Positions 18,628 through 28,026 of a stretch of 64,000 nt of DNA are shown here, one piece after another. The DNA lies in NCBI RefSeq assembly GCF_003605125.1, contig NZ_QPQT01000011.1:98539-162538 (forward strand), read 5' to 3'. The notes beneath the pieces were generated by a model. That model had not been told where the DNA came from. It searched no databases and worked only from the letters and a program-made list of their open reading frames with translations. A program made the position numbers and the translations under genes. Every line of letters begins with the position of its first letter. Positions within the stretch are counted from its first letter, which is position 1. This stretch comes from Shewanella algidipiscicola (GTDB taxonomy: Bacteria > Pseudomonadota > Gammaproteobacteria > Enterobacterales > Shewanellaceae).

Positions 18628-18633
18628 GGCTTC

Positions 18634-18723
18634 ATGGTCATAGCGTAGCGCTGATCAAAAAGTATGACTTCTATTGAGTAGCGTGTTTCTGTTCTCTTGC
18701 CCTTATCCTAGGGCATTTTTTTT
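18634..18723 (+). ncRNA. candidate PhoB-activated small RNA
   Basis: A transcript of about 90 nt is predicted from the Pho-type promoter to the terminator at 18698-18723. It would hold a small 5' hairpin (AGCG-TAG-CGCT at about 18642-18652), an A/U-rich single-stranded middle (about 18655-18697) and a terminator hairpin with eight U, the usual build of an Hfq-binding sRNA. The only ATG-started frames inside it code for four and five residues. Expression is inferred, not shown. Confidence 0.55.
18698..18723 (+). terminator. Rho-independent terminator of the candidate sRNA
   Basis: TGCCCT and AGGGCA arms enclose TATCCT and are followed by eight T. It sits 177 bases beyond the PfkB stop, unusually far for a gene terminator. 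Confidence 0.8.
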
Positions 18724-18781
18724 GTCTGTTATTTATCCCTATTGACGAACTGTTTTGTGGCAACAGCATGATTTAAAAGTT

Positions 18782-18824
18782 GTAACATTTTGATCTTGTT
18801 ACGATGTCAATCAGTTGATGACAT
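18782..18824. repeat. two adjacent inverted repeats upstream of the MOSC gene
   Basis: GTAACA (18782) pairs with TGTTAC (18797), 9 bases between. ATGTCA (18804) pairs with TGACAT (18819), again 9 bases between. Equal arm and spacer sizes suggest two operator half-site pairs, but no regulator is known. Confidence 0.4.
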
Positions 18825-18968
18825 AAAAATCTCTATGGGTGCTGCTAGCAATCAAGCCATTTTGTGTTAACTTATCTCGAGTTAAAAATGCTATTGATAA
18901 CATAAAATCCATATATGAATCGCACCATGACCAGCCGAGCTGGGGCTTCACTTCTTTTGGGGTAACGC

Positions 18969-19670
18969 ATGATTGAAAAAATATCAGGCTTGTATGCTGG
19001 CGATAAGGCGGGCTTAGTTGCAGCGGTTAACAGCATGATCGATGCAAAGCAGCCATGCCAGCAGTTGCTGGTGGGCACCTTAGCGGTCGAGGGGGATAGT
19101 CAGGCCGATCTTAAGCATCATGGCGGATTAGATCGCGTGCTACATCACTTTCCGCGCGAACATTATAGCCAATACCGGCGCTGGGATATGATGACTGGTT
19201 TCAAAGATGCACCGGCAATGGGCGAAAATATCAGTACGGTCGGCCTCGACGAAACACAGGTCAATATTGGTGATATCTTTGCCATTGGTGAGGTAAGAGT
19301 GCAGGTGACTCAGGGGCGTTCACCTTGTTTTAAACTCAATCATCAATTTGGTCATCCTGAATTTGCCTTAGCGATGCAAACCAGCGGTTTGTGCGGTTGG
19401 TTTTACCGCATTTTAACCCCAGGAACCTTGTATTTAAGCGATGGGATCCGCTTGATTGAACGTTGCAGCAATATCAGTGTACGTGAGTCTATGGCGATCT
19501 ATTTTGCTAATCAATTTGATGCGACTGCTTACGAGCGCCTTGCCCATTGTCCGGGATTAGCACAGGCATGGGTGGTCAATTTACAGCGTCGTTTAGCGAG
19601 CCAAAAGATTGAGCCTTGGCAGATGCGTCTGTTTGGCCCAGATGCAACGCATTCAGATTTAAGTGCTTAA
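18969..19670 (+). CDS. yiiM: MOSC-domain protein, YiiM-like
   Basis: A 233-residue MOSC-domain protein, a fold shared with the Moco sulfurase C terminus. It follows the YiiM pattern: DLKHHGGLDRVLHHFPREHY, then GENISTVGL, GDIFAIGEVRVQVTQGRSPCFKL with the conserved cysteine, and a C-terminal alpha-helical extension. E. coli YiiM helps detoxify N-hydroxylated bases such as 6-hydroxylaminopurine, using a molybdenum cofactor. Moco synthesis genes occur about 5 kb downstream but are not linked in one operon. GGGG lies upstream of ATG 18969. Confidence 0.88.
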   Translation: MIEKISGLYAGDKAGLVAAVNSMIDAKQPCQQLLVGTLAVEGDSQADLKHHGGLDRVLHHFPREHYSQYRRWDMMTGFKDAPAMGENISTVGLDETQVNIGDIFAIGEVRVQVTQGRSPCFKLNHQFGHPEFALAMQTSGLCGWFYRILTPGTLYLSDGIRLIERCSNISVRESMAIYFANQFDATAYERLAHCPGLAQAWVVNLQRRLASQKIEPWQMRLFGPDATHSDLSA

Positions 19671-19720
19671 TAATTAAGATTTATATCTACAATAAATGAT
19701 GTATTACCAAGGAGAGAGTC

Positions 19721-20080
19721 GTGACAGAATATGAGGAATTGTCTAGAGATGATAAAAATATGGCGGTAGCGGTGCACCTTGCCAGCTTCTCAGGTTATCT
19801 CATTCCGTTGGGGTCGATATTAGGCCCGCTGATTGTGTGGCTGATGAAGCGCGACGAGATTGCGTTTGTCGACCAATGTGGCCGTAACTGTTTAAATTTT
19901 AAGATCAGCATCGTGGTCTATGCGCTGATCTGCATGATATTGATGTTTATCGGTATCGGCTTTTTCTTGTTTGGCATACTGGCGATTTTCGATATTGTGG
20001 TTACCATCATTGCGGCGATGAAGGCCAGTGAAGGGATCTGCTATCGCTATCCGATGGCGATCTCCTTTTTTAAGTCGTAG
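19721..20080 (+). CDS. small membrane protein, DUF4870 family
   Basis: A 119-residue membrane protein with about three hydrophobic segments (residues 20-42, 60-80, 82-105). It fits the DUF4870/Tic20-like family: DKNMAVAVHLASFSGYLIP near the N terminus, and the motif FVDQCGRNCLNFKIS before the second helix. The function is unknown. The start is GTG 19721, supported by AAGGAGA about six bases upstream. It stands alone and converges with the chemoreceptor at 20177-22093. Confidence 0.82.
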   Translation: MTEYEELSRDDKNMAVAVHLASFSGYLIPLGSILGPLIVWLMKRDEIAFVDQCGRNCLNFKISIVVYALICMILMFIGIGFFLFGILAIFDIVVTIIAAMKASEGICYRYPMAISFFKS

Positions 20081-20130
20081 GTGTTTTATCAGCAGTTATA
20101 CTTGTTGTTGACCTACATCTAGATCGTATA

Positions 20131-20154
20131 AAAAAGCCCGCTGAATGCGGGCTT
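20131..20154 (-). terminator. terminator for the minus-strand chemoreceptor
   Basis: AAGCCCGC and GCGGGCTT arms with a TGAAT loop. Read on the minus strand, the hairpin is followed by six T. Confidence 0.85.
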
Positions 20155-20176
20155 GTGCGTTTTCTAACCCAAGGTT

Positions 20177-22093
20177 TTACACCTTAAAACCCGCGACTAA
20201 AGCGTCTAAACGTAAGGCCAGCTGATTAAGCGATTGGCTGGCTTGTGCCACGGCATTGGACGTTTCGGTTGTACGCTGGGTGATCTCGCTGATCTCGGTG
20301 ACATTGCGATTAATGTCCTCTACCACGGTCGATTGCTCTTCAGTTGCTGCAGCCACTTGGATATTCATGTCGCTGATGGCACCAATCTGTTGGCTTATCT
20401 CGACTAATGAATGGCGCGCCTTATCAACGGCCTGTACCCCTTGCTCGCTGCGACTTTTGCTTTGCTGCATCGCAGCGACAGCTCGGGCTGCTTCGGCTTG
20501 CAAGTTATCAATCATTTTTTGTACTTCATCGGTCGATACTGCGGTGCGAGAGGCGAGATTACGTACCTCTTCAGCAACCACGGCAAAGCCGCGGCCCGCT
20601 TCACCGGCCCGCGCCGCTTCAATAGCCGCGTTTAATGCCAATAAATTGGTTTGGTCAGACACGGCGCGGATCACATCTAAAATGCTGCCGATAGACGTAG
20701 TATGAGTGGCAAGTGATTCGATAACATCGCCCACTTGTTCAACATCTTGCGACAGGGCGTTGATGGTATCGCGTGCATGGCCGACAACATCTTGGCCCGA
20801 TTTAGACTCTCGATCGGCCTCTTTTGCGCTGTCTGCCGCTTGTGCCGCATTGCCAGCAATTTCATGTACTGTAGCGCCCATTTCATTAATGGCGGCAACC
20901 ACCATCATGGTTTGATCTTTCTGCAGCAGGCTGTCATCTAAAGTTTGCTGGGCTTGTTCGGCCACCTCTTTCGCCGCGTGGCTCAGCTGTACGCTGGTGT
21001 CGGTAACTTCGATAATAGAGCGTTGAATTTTTTCGATAAAGCTATTAAAGCCTTGCGCTAGTTGGGCCAGTTCATCATTGCCATCGACGGGCAGACGTTG
21101 GCGTAAATCGCCTTCGCCTTGGCCAATATCTTGGAGCATGTTAGCGACTTTGGCGATAGGTTGGCTGACAGAGGCTGCGACAACTACGGCCAAACCAATG
21201 AAGGCGGCGGCGATCAGTACGGTCCAGATTAAAATTTGGTAGGCGGACTCTTCTAATAAGGCAAACACTTCACTTTCGGGCACTTGAGCTATGACATACC
21301 AATCCATCGAGGCTAAATAACTGCTGGCAACGAGTACTGACTCACCGTCAAATTCGGTTCTGATCAGCTTAAATTCACTTTTTGACAATAAGGATTGAGT
21401 ATCACTTTGCGGATAGAGCGAGGCGATATTAGCACTGCCAATATGGCTGGTATCTTGGTGCAACTGTACCTGACCTTTAGCATCAACAAGGTAGACAAAT
21501 CCGCTCTGCTCTATGGTGAATGAGCCGAGTAGGCGCACCATATCGTCAAGGGATTTCCCCAGCCCCACTAAACCTCTGTCGTTGGGTTGCTGGTAGTTGA
21601 TAAACAGTTTTACCTCGCCATTGGCCTCGGTAAACACATTGAGCATGCGCTCTTGACGACTGTCTCTATAGTCGAAGAACCAGCCATCTTGTTCTGGGCT
21701 TAGGACACGTAAAAAACCGTCTTGGGTATAATAGGCTCCGGTTTCGCGGTCAGCATAAGAGGTCTGAGCCAGGTGGTACTGCTGCTGCATACTCTTGAGC
21801 TGCTCGATGACAATTGCTTCGCTTTCAGCAGGACGTCCGGCGACCAGCCACTGTTTCAACATTTTGCTACTGGCGAGTTGTTCGGCGGCCTCCATTAAGA
21901 TGGCGATATCCATTTCGATTTTATTGCGGATCGCAAACAGGGTATTAGGCAGTTCAGAGGTCAGCATGCGCTGCTCGACCACATCTTTGGCACTGCGTTG
22001 ACTGAGCACACCGACGAGGGCGGTCGATAACAACACAGCCAAGGCGACAGTCAGTAAGATTTTTTGTTTAATGGTTAGCATATTAAGCTTCAT
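20177..22093 (-). CDS. methyl-accepting chemotaxis protein with dCache-type sensor
   Basis: A 638-residue chemoreceptor. After an N-terminal membrane helix comes a periplasmic sensor of about 240 residues with dCache features ([20 protein letters not shown] and the inner-domain [15 protein letters not shown]). Then follow a second helix, a HAMP linker and the cytoplasmic signalling hairpin with [23 protein letters not shown]. dCache receptors often sense amino acids or small carboxylates; the ligand is unknown. The start is taken at ATG 22093 with GAG upstream; GTG 22102 is possible. Confidence 0.92.
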   Translation of the reverse strand: MKLNMLTIKQKILLTVALAVLLSTALVGVLSQRSAKDVVEQRMLTSELPNTLFAIRNKIEMDIAILMEAAEQLASSKMLKQWLVAGRPAESEAIVIEQLKSMQQQYHLAQTSYADRETGAYYTQDGFLRVLSPEQDGWFFDYRDSRQERMLNVFTEANGEVKLFINYQQPNDRGLVGLGKSLDDMVRLLGSFTIEQSGFVYLVDAKGQVQLHQDTSHIGSANIASLYPQSDTQSLLSKSEFKLIRTEFDGESVLVASSYLASMDWYVIAQVPESEVFALLEESAYQILIWTVLIAAAFIGLAVVVAASVSQPIAKVANMLQDIGQGEGDLRQRLPVDGNDELAQLAQGFNSFIEKIQRSIIEVTDTSVQLSHAAKEVAEQAQQTLDDSLLQKDQTMMVVAAINEMGATVHEIAGNAAQAADSAKEADRESKSGQDVVGHARDTINALSQDVEQVGDVIESLATHTTSIGSILDVIRAVSDQTNLLALNAAIEAARAGEAGRGFAVVAEEVRNLASRTAVSTDEVQKMIDNLQAEAARAVAAMQQSKSRSEQGVQAVDKARHSLVEISQQIGAISDMNIQVAAATEEQSTVVEDINRNVTEISEITQRTTETSNAVAQASQSLNQLALRLDALVAGFKV

Positions 22094-22289
22094 AGCAGTC
22101 ACTCACATCTACAATTGTTAAATAGCGGTTAGCCAATTTGGTGAGACAATCTAAGACAGAACATGAGCCATTAAGCATGTTCAAGTTCAGATAGCCTGTG
22201 GGGTAGGATGGTGTCAAATATGCGCTTTAAGTAACGCTTGTCGGTATAGTGAGCAATTATGGTTGTATATGAGCACAAGCGCAAGCAAA

Positions 22290-22314
22290 AAAAACACGCC
22301 CATATGGGCGTGTT
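22290..22314 (-). terminator. terminator after the ETF-QO gene
   Basis: Near-perfect palindrome AAACACGCCC/GGGCGTGTTT around ATAT. On the minus strand it runs into eight T, ending the gene at 22335-23984. Confidence 0.88.
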
Positions 22315-22334
22315 TCTAGTTAAAACTGAGCTGG

Positions 22335-23984
22335 TTACATATTAGGGTAGTTGGGGCCTCCGCCGCCTTCTGGCGTAACCCAGGTGATGTTTTGGCTAGG
22401 ATCTTTAATGTCGCAGGTTTTACAATGGATGCAGTTTTGGGCATTGATCATAAATTTCTTTTCGCCCGCTTCTTCGACGATTTCATACACCCCGGCTGGG
22501 CAGTAACGCTGGGCGGGTTCATCAAATTTAACTAGGTTAACCTGCAGCGGAATACTTTCGTCTGTTAAACGCAGGTGACAGAGTTGATCTTCTTCATGAT
22601 AAGTGTTTGATAAATACACCGAAGAGAGCTTATCGAAGCTGAGCTTACCGTCAGGCTTTGGGTAATCAATTTTATTGTAGGTGCCCACCTCGGCCATTTG
22701 AGCGTGATCAGGGTGCTCATCGCGCAGCGTAATAGGAAACTTGCCGCCAAACCAGTTTTGGTCAATATAGTTAAATGCGCCGCCGAGATAAGCGCCAAAT
22801 TTATGCATTGCAGGGCCAAAATTACGTGAAGTGTAGAGCTCCTCTTGCAGCCAGCTTTGCTCAAATTTTTCTTGGTAACAGTCGAGATCTTTCCCACCTT
22901 CTACCCCGGCATGTAATGCATGACAGATGGTTTCGGCAGCAATCATGCCGCTCTTCATTGCTGTGTGGGTGCCTTTTATCTTGGCAAAGTTAAGCGTGCC
23001 GGCATCACAGCCGATGATCAGCCCGCCTGGAAAGCTCATTTTGGGCAGTGAATTTAGCCCACCCTTGGTGATGGCGCGCGCGCCATAGCTGATACGTTCA
23101 CCATTTTGCAGATATTGGCTGATCACTGGGTGGGTCTTATAACGCTGAAACTCATCAAAGGGACTGAGATGTGGATTTTGATAGTTAAGGTCGATAATTA
23201 ACCCCACCGCCACTTGATTATCTTCTAAGTGATATAGGAAACCGCCACCCGATGCCCCATCATTGAGCGGCCAACCGCCAGTATGGACCACTTTACCTTG
23301 CTGGTGCTGCTCGGCAGGAACTTTCCAGATCTCTTTAAACCCGAGGCCATAGTGCTGTGGCGTCTTGCCATTGTCTAGGTGGTATTTTTCTATCAGTTGT
23401 TTACCTAAATGACCACGGCAACCTTCACTAAAGACGGTGTATTTGGCATGCAGTTCCATACCCGGTTCATAGCTGTCTTTAGGTTGGCCATCGGCACCAA
23501 TGCCCATGTCGCCAATGATGATGCCTTTGACGCTGTTGTCGTCATTAAACAGCAGTTCGCTGGCGGGGAAGCCGGGGAAAATCTCAACACCAAGTGCTTC
23601 GGCACGTTCTGCCAACCAGCGGGCAAGGTTGCCGACGCTGATGATGTAGTTACCCTCATTGTGCATCGTCTTGGGGATTAAGGCGTTGGGCATGGCACGT
23701 GAAGCGGACTCAGAACCCAACATAAAGAGTTCATCGTGAGTGACGGCAGTATGAAGGGGGGCGCCAGTTGTTTTCCAATCGCTAAATAACTCACCCAGCA
23801 CCTTAGGTTCAAATACGGCGCCAGATAAAATATGTGCGCCGACTTCCGAGCCTTTTTCTACCACGCAGACAGATAGTTCTTGGCCACTGTCTTGAGATAT
23901 CTGCATCAGTCGGCACGCTGTAGCAAGGCCTGCAGGCCCGGCCCCAACAATCACAACATCAAACTCCATCGATTCGCGTTCCAT
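22335..23984 (-). CDS. electron transfer flavoprotein-ubiquinone oxidoreductase
   Basis: A 549-residue peripheral membrane flavoprotein passing electrons from ETF to ubiquinone during fatty acid and amino acid oxidation. FAD-binding VVIVGAGPAGLATA starts at about residue 9, followed by the quinone-site region with GFKEIW and a C-terminal 4Fe-4S domain with CPAGVYE and CIHCKTCDIKDP (cysteines in C-x2-C-x2-C spacing). It ends in the family motif GGGGPNYPNM. The start is ATG 23984, behind AGAGGTGA; GTG 23987 directly before it is less well spaced. etfAB are not in this window. Confidence 0.95.
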   Translation of the reverse strand: MERESMEFDVVIVGAGPAGLATACRLMQISQDSGQELSVCVVEKGSEVGAHILSGAVFEPKVLGELFSDWKTTGAPLHTAVTHDELFMLGSESASRAMPNALIPKTMHNEGNYIISVGNLARWLAERAEALGVEIFPGFPASELLFNDDNSVKGIIIGDMGIGADGQPKDSYEPGMELHAKYTVFSEGCRGHLGKQLIEKYHLDNGKTPQHYGLGFKEIWKVPAEQHQQGKVVHTGGWPLNDGASGGGFLYHLEDNQVAVGLIIDLNYQNPHLSPFDEFQRYKTHPVISQYLQNGERISYGARAITKGGLNSLPKMSFPGGLIIGCDAGTLNFAKIKGTHTAMKSGMIAAETICHALHAGVEGGKDLDCYQEKFEQSWLQEELYTSRNFGPAMHKFGAYLGGAFNYIDQNWFGGKFPITLRDEHPDHAQMAEVGTYNKIDYPKPDGKLSFDKLSSVYLSNTYHEEDQLCHLRLTDESIPLQVNLVKFDEPAQRYCPAGVYEIVEEAGEKKFMINAQNCIHCKTCDIKDPSQNITWVTPEGGGGPNYPNM

Positions 23985-24181
23985 CACTTCACCTCTTTTG
24001 TTGCTTATCCCCCGATTGAAACGGGTGTTTTATTCTTTGCCACACCTTACCTTAAATTTGTTAGATGGCACAGAGTTTAAGCGGTCAAGATAGACTAATT
24101 GATAGCGATTCTCTACGTGAGCGCTGTCACAGAATGTTAACGGTGACTTGGGGGCTAAGCAAAAATGTGGCGTGAAAGGTG

Positions 24182-24209
24182 TTAACTGGTAAGCAATTCG
24201 GCCTATAAT
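24182..24209 (+). promoter_or_regulatory. sigma-70 promoter of the moa-mod operon
   Basis: TTAACT, a 16-base spacer and a perfect TATAAT (24204-24209). The start point near 24216 places the Moco riboswitch at the extreme 5' end of the transcript. Confidence 0.7.
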
Positions 24210-24215
24210 TAGTAA

Positions 24216-24300
24216 ACGACGGTTCTCCGAGCTTTCTGTCCTACGTCTATGATACGGATAGTGAGCCGTGGCAATAGTGCCACCGGGGTGAGAAGAGAAA
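24216..24300 (+). promoter_or_regulatory. molybdenum cofactor (Moco) riboswitch
   Basis: The 5' leader of moaA carries the conserved parts of the Moco RNA motif: TTCTCCGAGC, CTGTCCTACG, a closing CGGATAGTGAGCC, the GTGGCA-ATAG-TGCCAC hairpin and CCGGGGTGAGAAG. The outer stem pairs TTCTC with GAGAA. In E. coli the equivalent leader represses moaA when cofactor is abundant. Its end lies just before the moaA ribosome site, consistent with translational control. Confidence 0.88.
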
Positions 24301-24333
24301 TTGACTCACCTCCCCTTACTTGGAAAGGTGATC

Positions 24334-25314
24334 ATGTCTCAGCTACAAGACAATTTTGGTCGAAGATTTCACTATTTACGGATGTCAGTCACTGACGTTT
24401 GTAATTTCAAATGCACTTACTGCCTTCCTGATGGCTACCGTCCCGATGGTAAGCCTAAGTTTTTAGATCTTAATGAGATTGAAAATCTAGTCGGCGCTTT
24501 CGGCGAAGTGGGTACGCAAAAAATTCGTATTACGGGTGGCGAGCCCACACTGCGTAAAGACTTTAGCGACATTATTCGTATTGTGGCCGATAACGACAAT
24601 ATCTCTACTATTGCCACGACGACCAATGGTTATCGCTTAGAAAAGCACGCTAAGGAGTGGTTTGATGCAGGATTAAGACGCATCAACGTCTCTATCGACA
24701 GCTTAGACCCGCGCATGTTTTATCAGATCACCGGCGAAAACAAGTTCGATGAGGTGATGCGTGGCGTCGATGCAGCATTATCGGCCGGCTTCGAGCGAGT
24801 AAAAATTAATGCAGTTCTGCTTAAAGGGCTGAACGACAAAGATTTACCGCGCTTTTTGCACTGGATTAAAAATACGCCTATCGACCTGCGGTTTATCGAA
24901 TTGATGGAAACTGGGTTAGGACGTGACTATTTTCAGGCACATCACCTTGCCGGTGCCGACATCAAAACCCAGCTAATACAAGACGGCTGGCATTTAGATC
25001 GTTCGGCAGTCGATGATGGGCCAGCACAAAACTTCAGCCATGACGATTTTAAAGGCCGTATTGGTTTGATCATGCCTTATGAGAAAAACTTCTGTGCTAA
25101 CTGTAATCGTCTGCGGGTATCGGCTAAAGGTAAGTTGCACTTATGCCTATTTACCGAACACGGCGTCGACCTTAGAGACTTGCTACAACAACGTGAGCAG
25201 CGCAGCGAGCTTATTGAGCGGCTGCATGGTCAACTGCAGACCAAAAAGCAAACTCATTTTCTTCATGATGGCATCACTGGCGTTACCCAACATTTAGCAT
25301 CCATTGGCGGTTAA
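24334..25314 (+). CDS. moaA: GTP 3',8-cyclase MoaA
   Basis: A 326-residue radical SAM enzyme converting GTP to 3',8-cyclo-GTP, the first step of molybdopterin synthesis. The N-terminal cluster motif is CNFKCTYC, and ITGGEPTLRKD follows. The second, substrate-binding cluster is held by CANCNRLR and the later LHLCLF cysteine. The C terminus ends in GG, as in active MoaA. The start is ATG 24334 with GGAAAGG upstream; the frame extends to TTG 24301, inside the riboswitch boundary. It is first gene of the moaABCDE-modABC row. Confidence 0.96.
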   Translation: MSQLQDNFGRRFHYLRMSVTDVCNFKCTYCLPDGYRPDGKPKFLDLNEIENLVGAFGEVGTQKIRITGGEPTLRKDFSDIIRIVADNDNISTIATTTNGYRLEKHAKEWFDAGLRRINVSIDSLDPRMFYQITGENKFDEVMRGVDAALSAGFERVKINAVLLKGLNDKDLPRFLHWIKNTPIDLRFIELMETGLGRDYFQAHHLAGADIKTQLIQDGWHLDRSAVDDGPAQNFSHDDFKGRIGLIMPYEKNFCANCNRLRVSAKGKLHLCLFTEHGVDLRDLLQQREQRSELIERLHGQLQTKKQTHFLHDGITGVTQHLASIGG

Positions 25315-25430
25315 TTGGCTTCTATGACCTAACGCAATAACATGGTGTTAGGGCATAGGTATACTCGGCTGCCAGTCAGATGCTTTGGGTAAGGCTGGTT
25401 ATCGAATCCATTATTGAGTGAAGGGGCGTT

Positions 25431-25961
25431 ATGGGCCATTGTACTACTTCGAAATTCATACCATTAAATATTGCGATCTTAACCCTGTCTGATACTCGCG
25501 ATTTGAGCCGCGATACGTCGGGCCAGTTTTTAGCCGACGCGGTTGTCGATGCCGGTCATCGCTTGTTGGATCGTCAGTTGTGTAAAGATGATAAATACCA
25601 GATCCGGGCGCAGCTATCGCAATGGATAGCGGCCGATGATATACAAGTTATCATCACCACAGGAGGCACTGGCTTTACCGAACGCGACAATACCCCCGAA
25701 GCGGTACGCCCACTGTTTGACCGTGATATTGATGGTTTTGGTGAGTTATTTCGCCACATCACTTATAACGAGCTGGGTACGTCGACGGTGCAGTCGCGTG
25801 CCTTAGGTGGTTTTGCTAATAAGACGGCAATTTTTTGTTTACCCGGCTCAACTGGGGCCTGCCGCACTGGCTGGAATCAGATTATTAAACAGCAACTTGA
25901 CGCCACACATAGGCCTTGTAACTTTGTAATGCATCTCAAAAAGGTAGCGACAGATGAGTAA
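25431..25961 (+). CDS. moaB: molybdenum cofactor biosynthesis protein MoaB
   Basis: A 176-residue MogA/MoaB-fold protein. [29 protein letters not shown] and [14 protein letters not shown] are the molybdopterin-binding motifs of the family. MoaB/MogA proteins adenylate molybdopterin before metal insertion; E. coli MoaB itself may be inactive, so the exact role is uncertain. There is a gap of 116 bases from moaA, containing a weak CCTAAC/GTTAGG hairpin. The last 8 bases overlap moaC. Confidence 0.93.
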   Translation: MGHCTTSKFIPLNIAILTLSDTRDLSRDTSGQFLADAVVDAGHRLLDRQLCKDDKYQIRAQLSQWIAADDIQVIITTGGTGFTERDNTPEAVRPLFDRDIDGFGELFRHITYNELGTSTVQSRALGGFANKTAIFCLPGSTGACRTGWNQIIKQQLDATHRPCNFVMHLKKVATDE

Positions 25962-26430
25962 TCAATTCACCCATATTAATGCCGACGGTAACGCCCATAT
26001 GGTCGATGTGACTGAAAAGGCGGTTACCGAGCGCGAAGCCCGCGCCGAAGCCTTTATCGAGATGGCGCCCGCGACCCTCGAGATGATCATGAGTGGCAGT
26101 CACCATAAAGGTGACGTATTTGCCACAGCCCGCATTGCCGGTATTCAAGCGGCAAAGAAAACCTCTGACTTAATTCCCCTGTGTCACCCATTGATGCTGA
26201 CTAAGGTCGAGGTTGAGCTGGAGGCACAGCCCGAATTTAATCGTGTGCGTATTACTAGCCTTTGTAAATTATCGGGCAAGACAGGCGTTGAGATGGAAGC
26301 CCTTACCGCGGCTTCGGTGGCGGCGTTAACGATTTACGATATGTGTAAAGCGGTGCAAAAAGATATGCTGATTTCGCAGACACGTCTCTTAGAGAAGCGT
26401 GGCGGCAAATCGGGTCACTTCAAGGTATAA
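25954..26430 (+). CDS. moaC: cyclic pyranopterin monophosphate synthase MoaC
   Basis: A 158-residue enzyme turning 3',8-cyclo-GTP into cyclic pyranopterin monophosphate, the step after MoaA. Family motifs are [37 protein letters not shown] and the C-terminal [10 protein letters not shown]. It starts inside the end of moaB (8-base overlap), so translation is probably coupled. Confidence 0.96.
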   Translation: MSNQFTHINADGNAHMVDVTEKAVTEREARAEAFIEMAPATLEMIMSGSHHKGDVFATARIAGIQAAKKTSDLIPLCHPLMLTKVEVELEAQPEFNRVRITSLCKLSGKTGVEMEALTAASVAALTIYDMCKAVQKDMLISQTRLLEKRGGKSGHFKV

Positions 26431-26458
26431 CGGCTACAAGCGTTTAAGGTATCGATAA

Positions 26459-26710
26459 ATGATAAATGTACTTTTTTTTGCTCAAGTTCGTGAGCTATTG
26501 GGTGAAGGTTCGATAAAGGTTGAGGCATCCGATGCAACGTGTACCGCCGAAGGATTACGGGCGCAGCTGGCGGCTAAAGATGACAAATGGGCTAAAGTGA
26601 TGGCGTCAGATAAATTATTGGTGGCCGTCAATCAAACCATTAGCAGCTGGGATACCCCAGTTGAAGATGGCGATGAAGTGGCCTTCTTTCCTCCTGTGAC
26701 GGGAGGCTAA
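26459..26710 (+). CDS. moaD: molybdopterin synthase sulfur carrier subunit MoaD
   Basis: An 83-residue ubiquitin-fold protein ending in PPVTGG. The terminal Gly-Gly carries the thiocarboxylate that supplies sulfur for molybdopterin. It starts 28 bases after moaC, and moaE follows with a single base between. Confidence 0.95.
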   Translation: MINVLFFAQVRELLGEGSIKVEASDATCTAEGLRAQLAAKDDKWAKVMASDKLLVAVNQTISSWDTPVEDGDEVAFFPPVTGG

Positions 26711-26711
26711 T

Positions 26712-27179
26712 ATGACAGCGATGTTCGATCGGGTACTGGTGCAGACTGACGATTTTAGCGTGCCACAGGAGTATGCCCGTATTGCCGATGATAACAGCGA
26801 CGGCGCTGTGGTGACGTTTGTGGGTAAAGTGCGTGATTTCAATGACGGCAGTGTCGTTACCGATCTCACCTTAGAGCATTATCCCGGCATGACAGAGGCC
26901 GTACTGCAACAAATCACGGCACAGGCACGTGAGCGCTGGCCGCTCAACAAGGTGACCATTATTCACCGTGTGGGAACCATGGCGCTTGGCGAGCAGATAG
27001 TGTTTATTGGTGTCACCAGTGCGCACCGCAAAGCCGCGTTTGCCGCCTGCGAGTTCTTAATCGACTTTTTAAAGACCAAGGCGCCATTTTGGAAACTAGA
27101 GGCGGGCGATCAGGGGAAAAACTGGGTCGAAGCCAAAGATGCCGATGAACAAGCGGCGCAGATGTGGCAACAAAAATAG
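26712..27179 (+). CDS. moaE: molybdopterin synthase catalytic subunit MoaE
   Basis: A 155-residue catalytic partner of MoaD, inserting two sulfurs into precursor Z. Conserved elements are DGAVVTFVGKVRDFN, LTLEHYPGMTE, HRVGTMALGEQIV and KTKAPFWKLE with catalytic lysines. GGAGG in the end of moaD acts as its ribosome site. modA follows 55 bases after the stop. Confidence 0.96.
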   Translation: MTAMFDRVLVQTDDFSVPQEYARIADDNSDGAVVTFVGKVRDFNDGSVVTDLTLEHYPGMTEAVLQQITAQARERWPLNKVTIIHRVGTMALGEQIVFIGVTSAHRKAAFAACEFLIDFLKTKAPFWKLEAGDQGKNWVEAKDADEQAAQMWQQK

Positions 27180-27234
27180 CCCAGATTTAGGGCGTATTCT
27201 AAATTGGCGTTTTGCTAGCCTTGGGGAGAGAGGT

Positions 27235-28023
27235 GTGAAGAGCTTTATTCGCGCAGTGGCGATATTCATCATGTGTGTCGGCGCATCGCCAAGCTGGGCA
27301 AGTGATGCCCCCGCCATTGCGGCAGCGGCTAACATTAAGTTTGCACTCGATAAAATTGCCGCTAATTTTACCCAAGATACGGGGCAGCGGGTGCGTATCT
27401 CTTATGGTTCTTCGGGTAATTTAGTGGCGCAGATCCGCCATGGTGCGCCATTTGAACTGTTTTTATCTGCCGATGATAAATATATTTATCAGTTGCATAA
27501 GCTTGGCGTCACCACTAGCGATGGCGAGCTATATGCCATTGGGCGTTTAGCCTTAGCAGCACCTAAAACCTCTGCGTTAGCATTAGATCCTCAGCTAGAG
27601 GGGTTAAAAACCATGCTGCAACAAGGTCAGCTGCAACGGTTTGCCATTGCCAATCCCGATCATGCGCCCTATGGTGAGCGAGCCCGGGAATACCTTGAGC
27701 ATCTTGGCATGTGGCAGCACATCCAATCTCACCTTATATTTGGTGAAAATGTCTCCCAAGCGGCTCAATTTGCCTTGAGTGGCTCCACCGATGGCGGCAT
27801 TGTGGCGTTATCTTTGGCGATGGCGCCCCAATTTCAAGCGGTTGGCCATTATGTGGCGCTGCCCAGTGATTGGCATACGCCGCTCAATCAACGCATGGTA
27901 TTGACTGAGAAAGCGGGCGATACCGCCAAACTCTTTTATGATTACCTGCAGCAGGCAAAGTCGCGTGCTGTATTTACCGAGTTTGGTTTTGGTTTGCCTG
28001 AACTCACATCTCCGGGAGCGTAA
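27235..28023 (+). CDS. modA: molybdate-binding periplasmic protein ModA
   Basis: A 262-residue solute-binding protein of the molybdate ABC importer. A signal peptide ending near SWA is followed by AAAANIKFALDKIA and SYGSSGNLVAQIRHGAPFELFLSAD, the oxyanion-binding pattern. The start is GTG 27235, with GGGGAG six bases upstream. The longer frame from 27139 overlaps moaE and puts 32 charged residues before the signal, so it is rejected. Downstream modB follows after 3 bases. Confidence 0.93.
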   Translation: MKSFIRAVAIFIMCVGASPSWASDAPAIAAAANIKFALDKIAANFTQDTGQRVRISYGSSGNLVAQIRHGAPFELFLSADDKYIYQLHKLGVTTSDGELYAIGRLALAAPKTSALALDPQLEGLKTMLQQGQLQRFAIANPDHAPYGERAREYLEHLGMWQHIQSHLIFGENVSQAAQFALSGSTDGGIVALSLAMAPQFQAVGHYVALPSDWHTPLNQRMVLTEKAGDTAKLFYDYLQQAKSRAVFTEFGFGLPELTSPGA

Positions 28024-28026
28024 TAG

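Noticed and set aside
18605..18641. A third Pho-type repeat (TGGTCAT at 18635)
   Set aside because: It is not in the 11-base phase of the two good repeats and lies downstream of the -10, so it was left out of the promoter.
27139..27234. Longer ModA start inside moaE
   Set aside because: It places a charged stretch before a clear signal peptide, and GTG 27235 has a better ribosome site.
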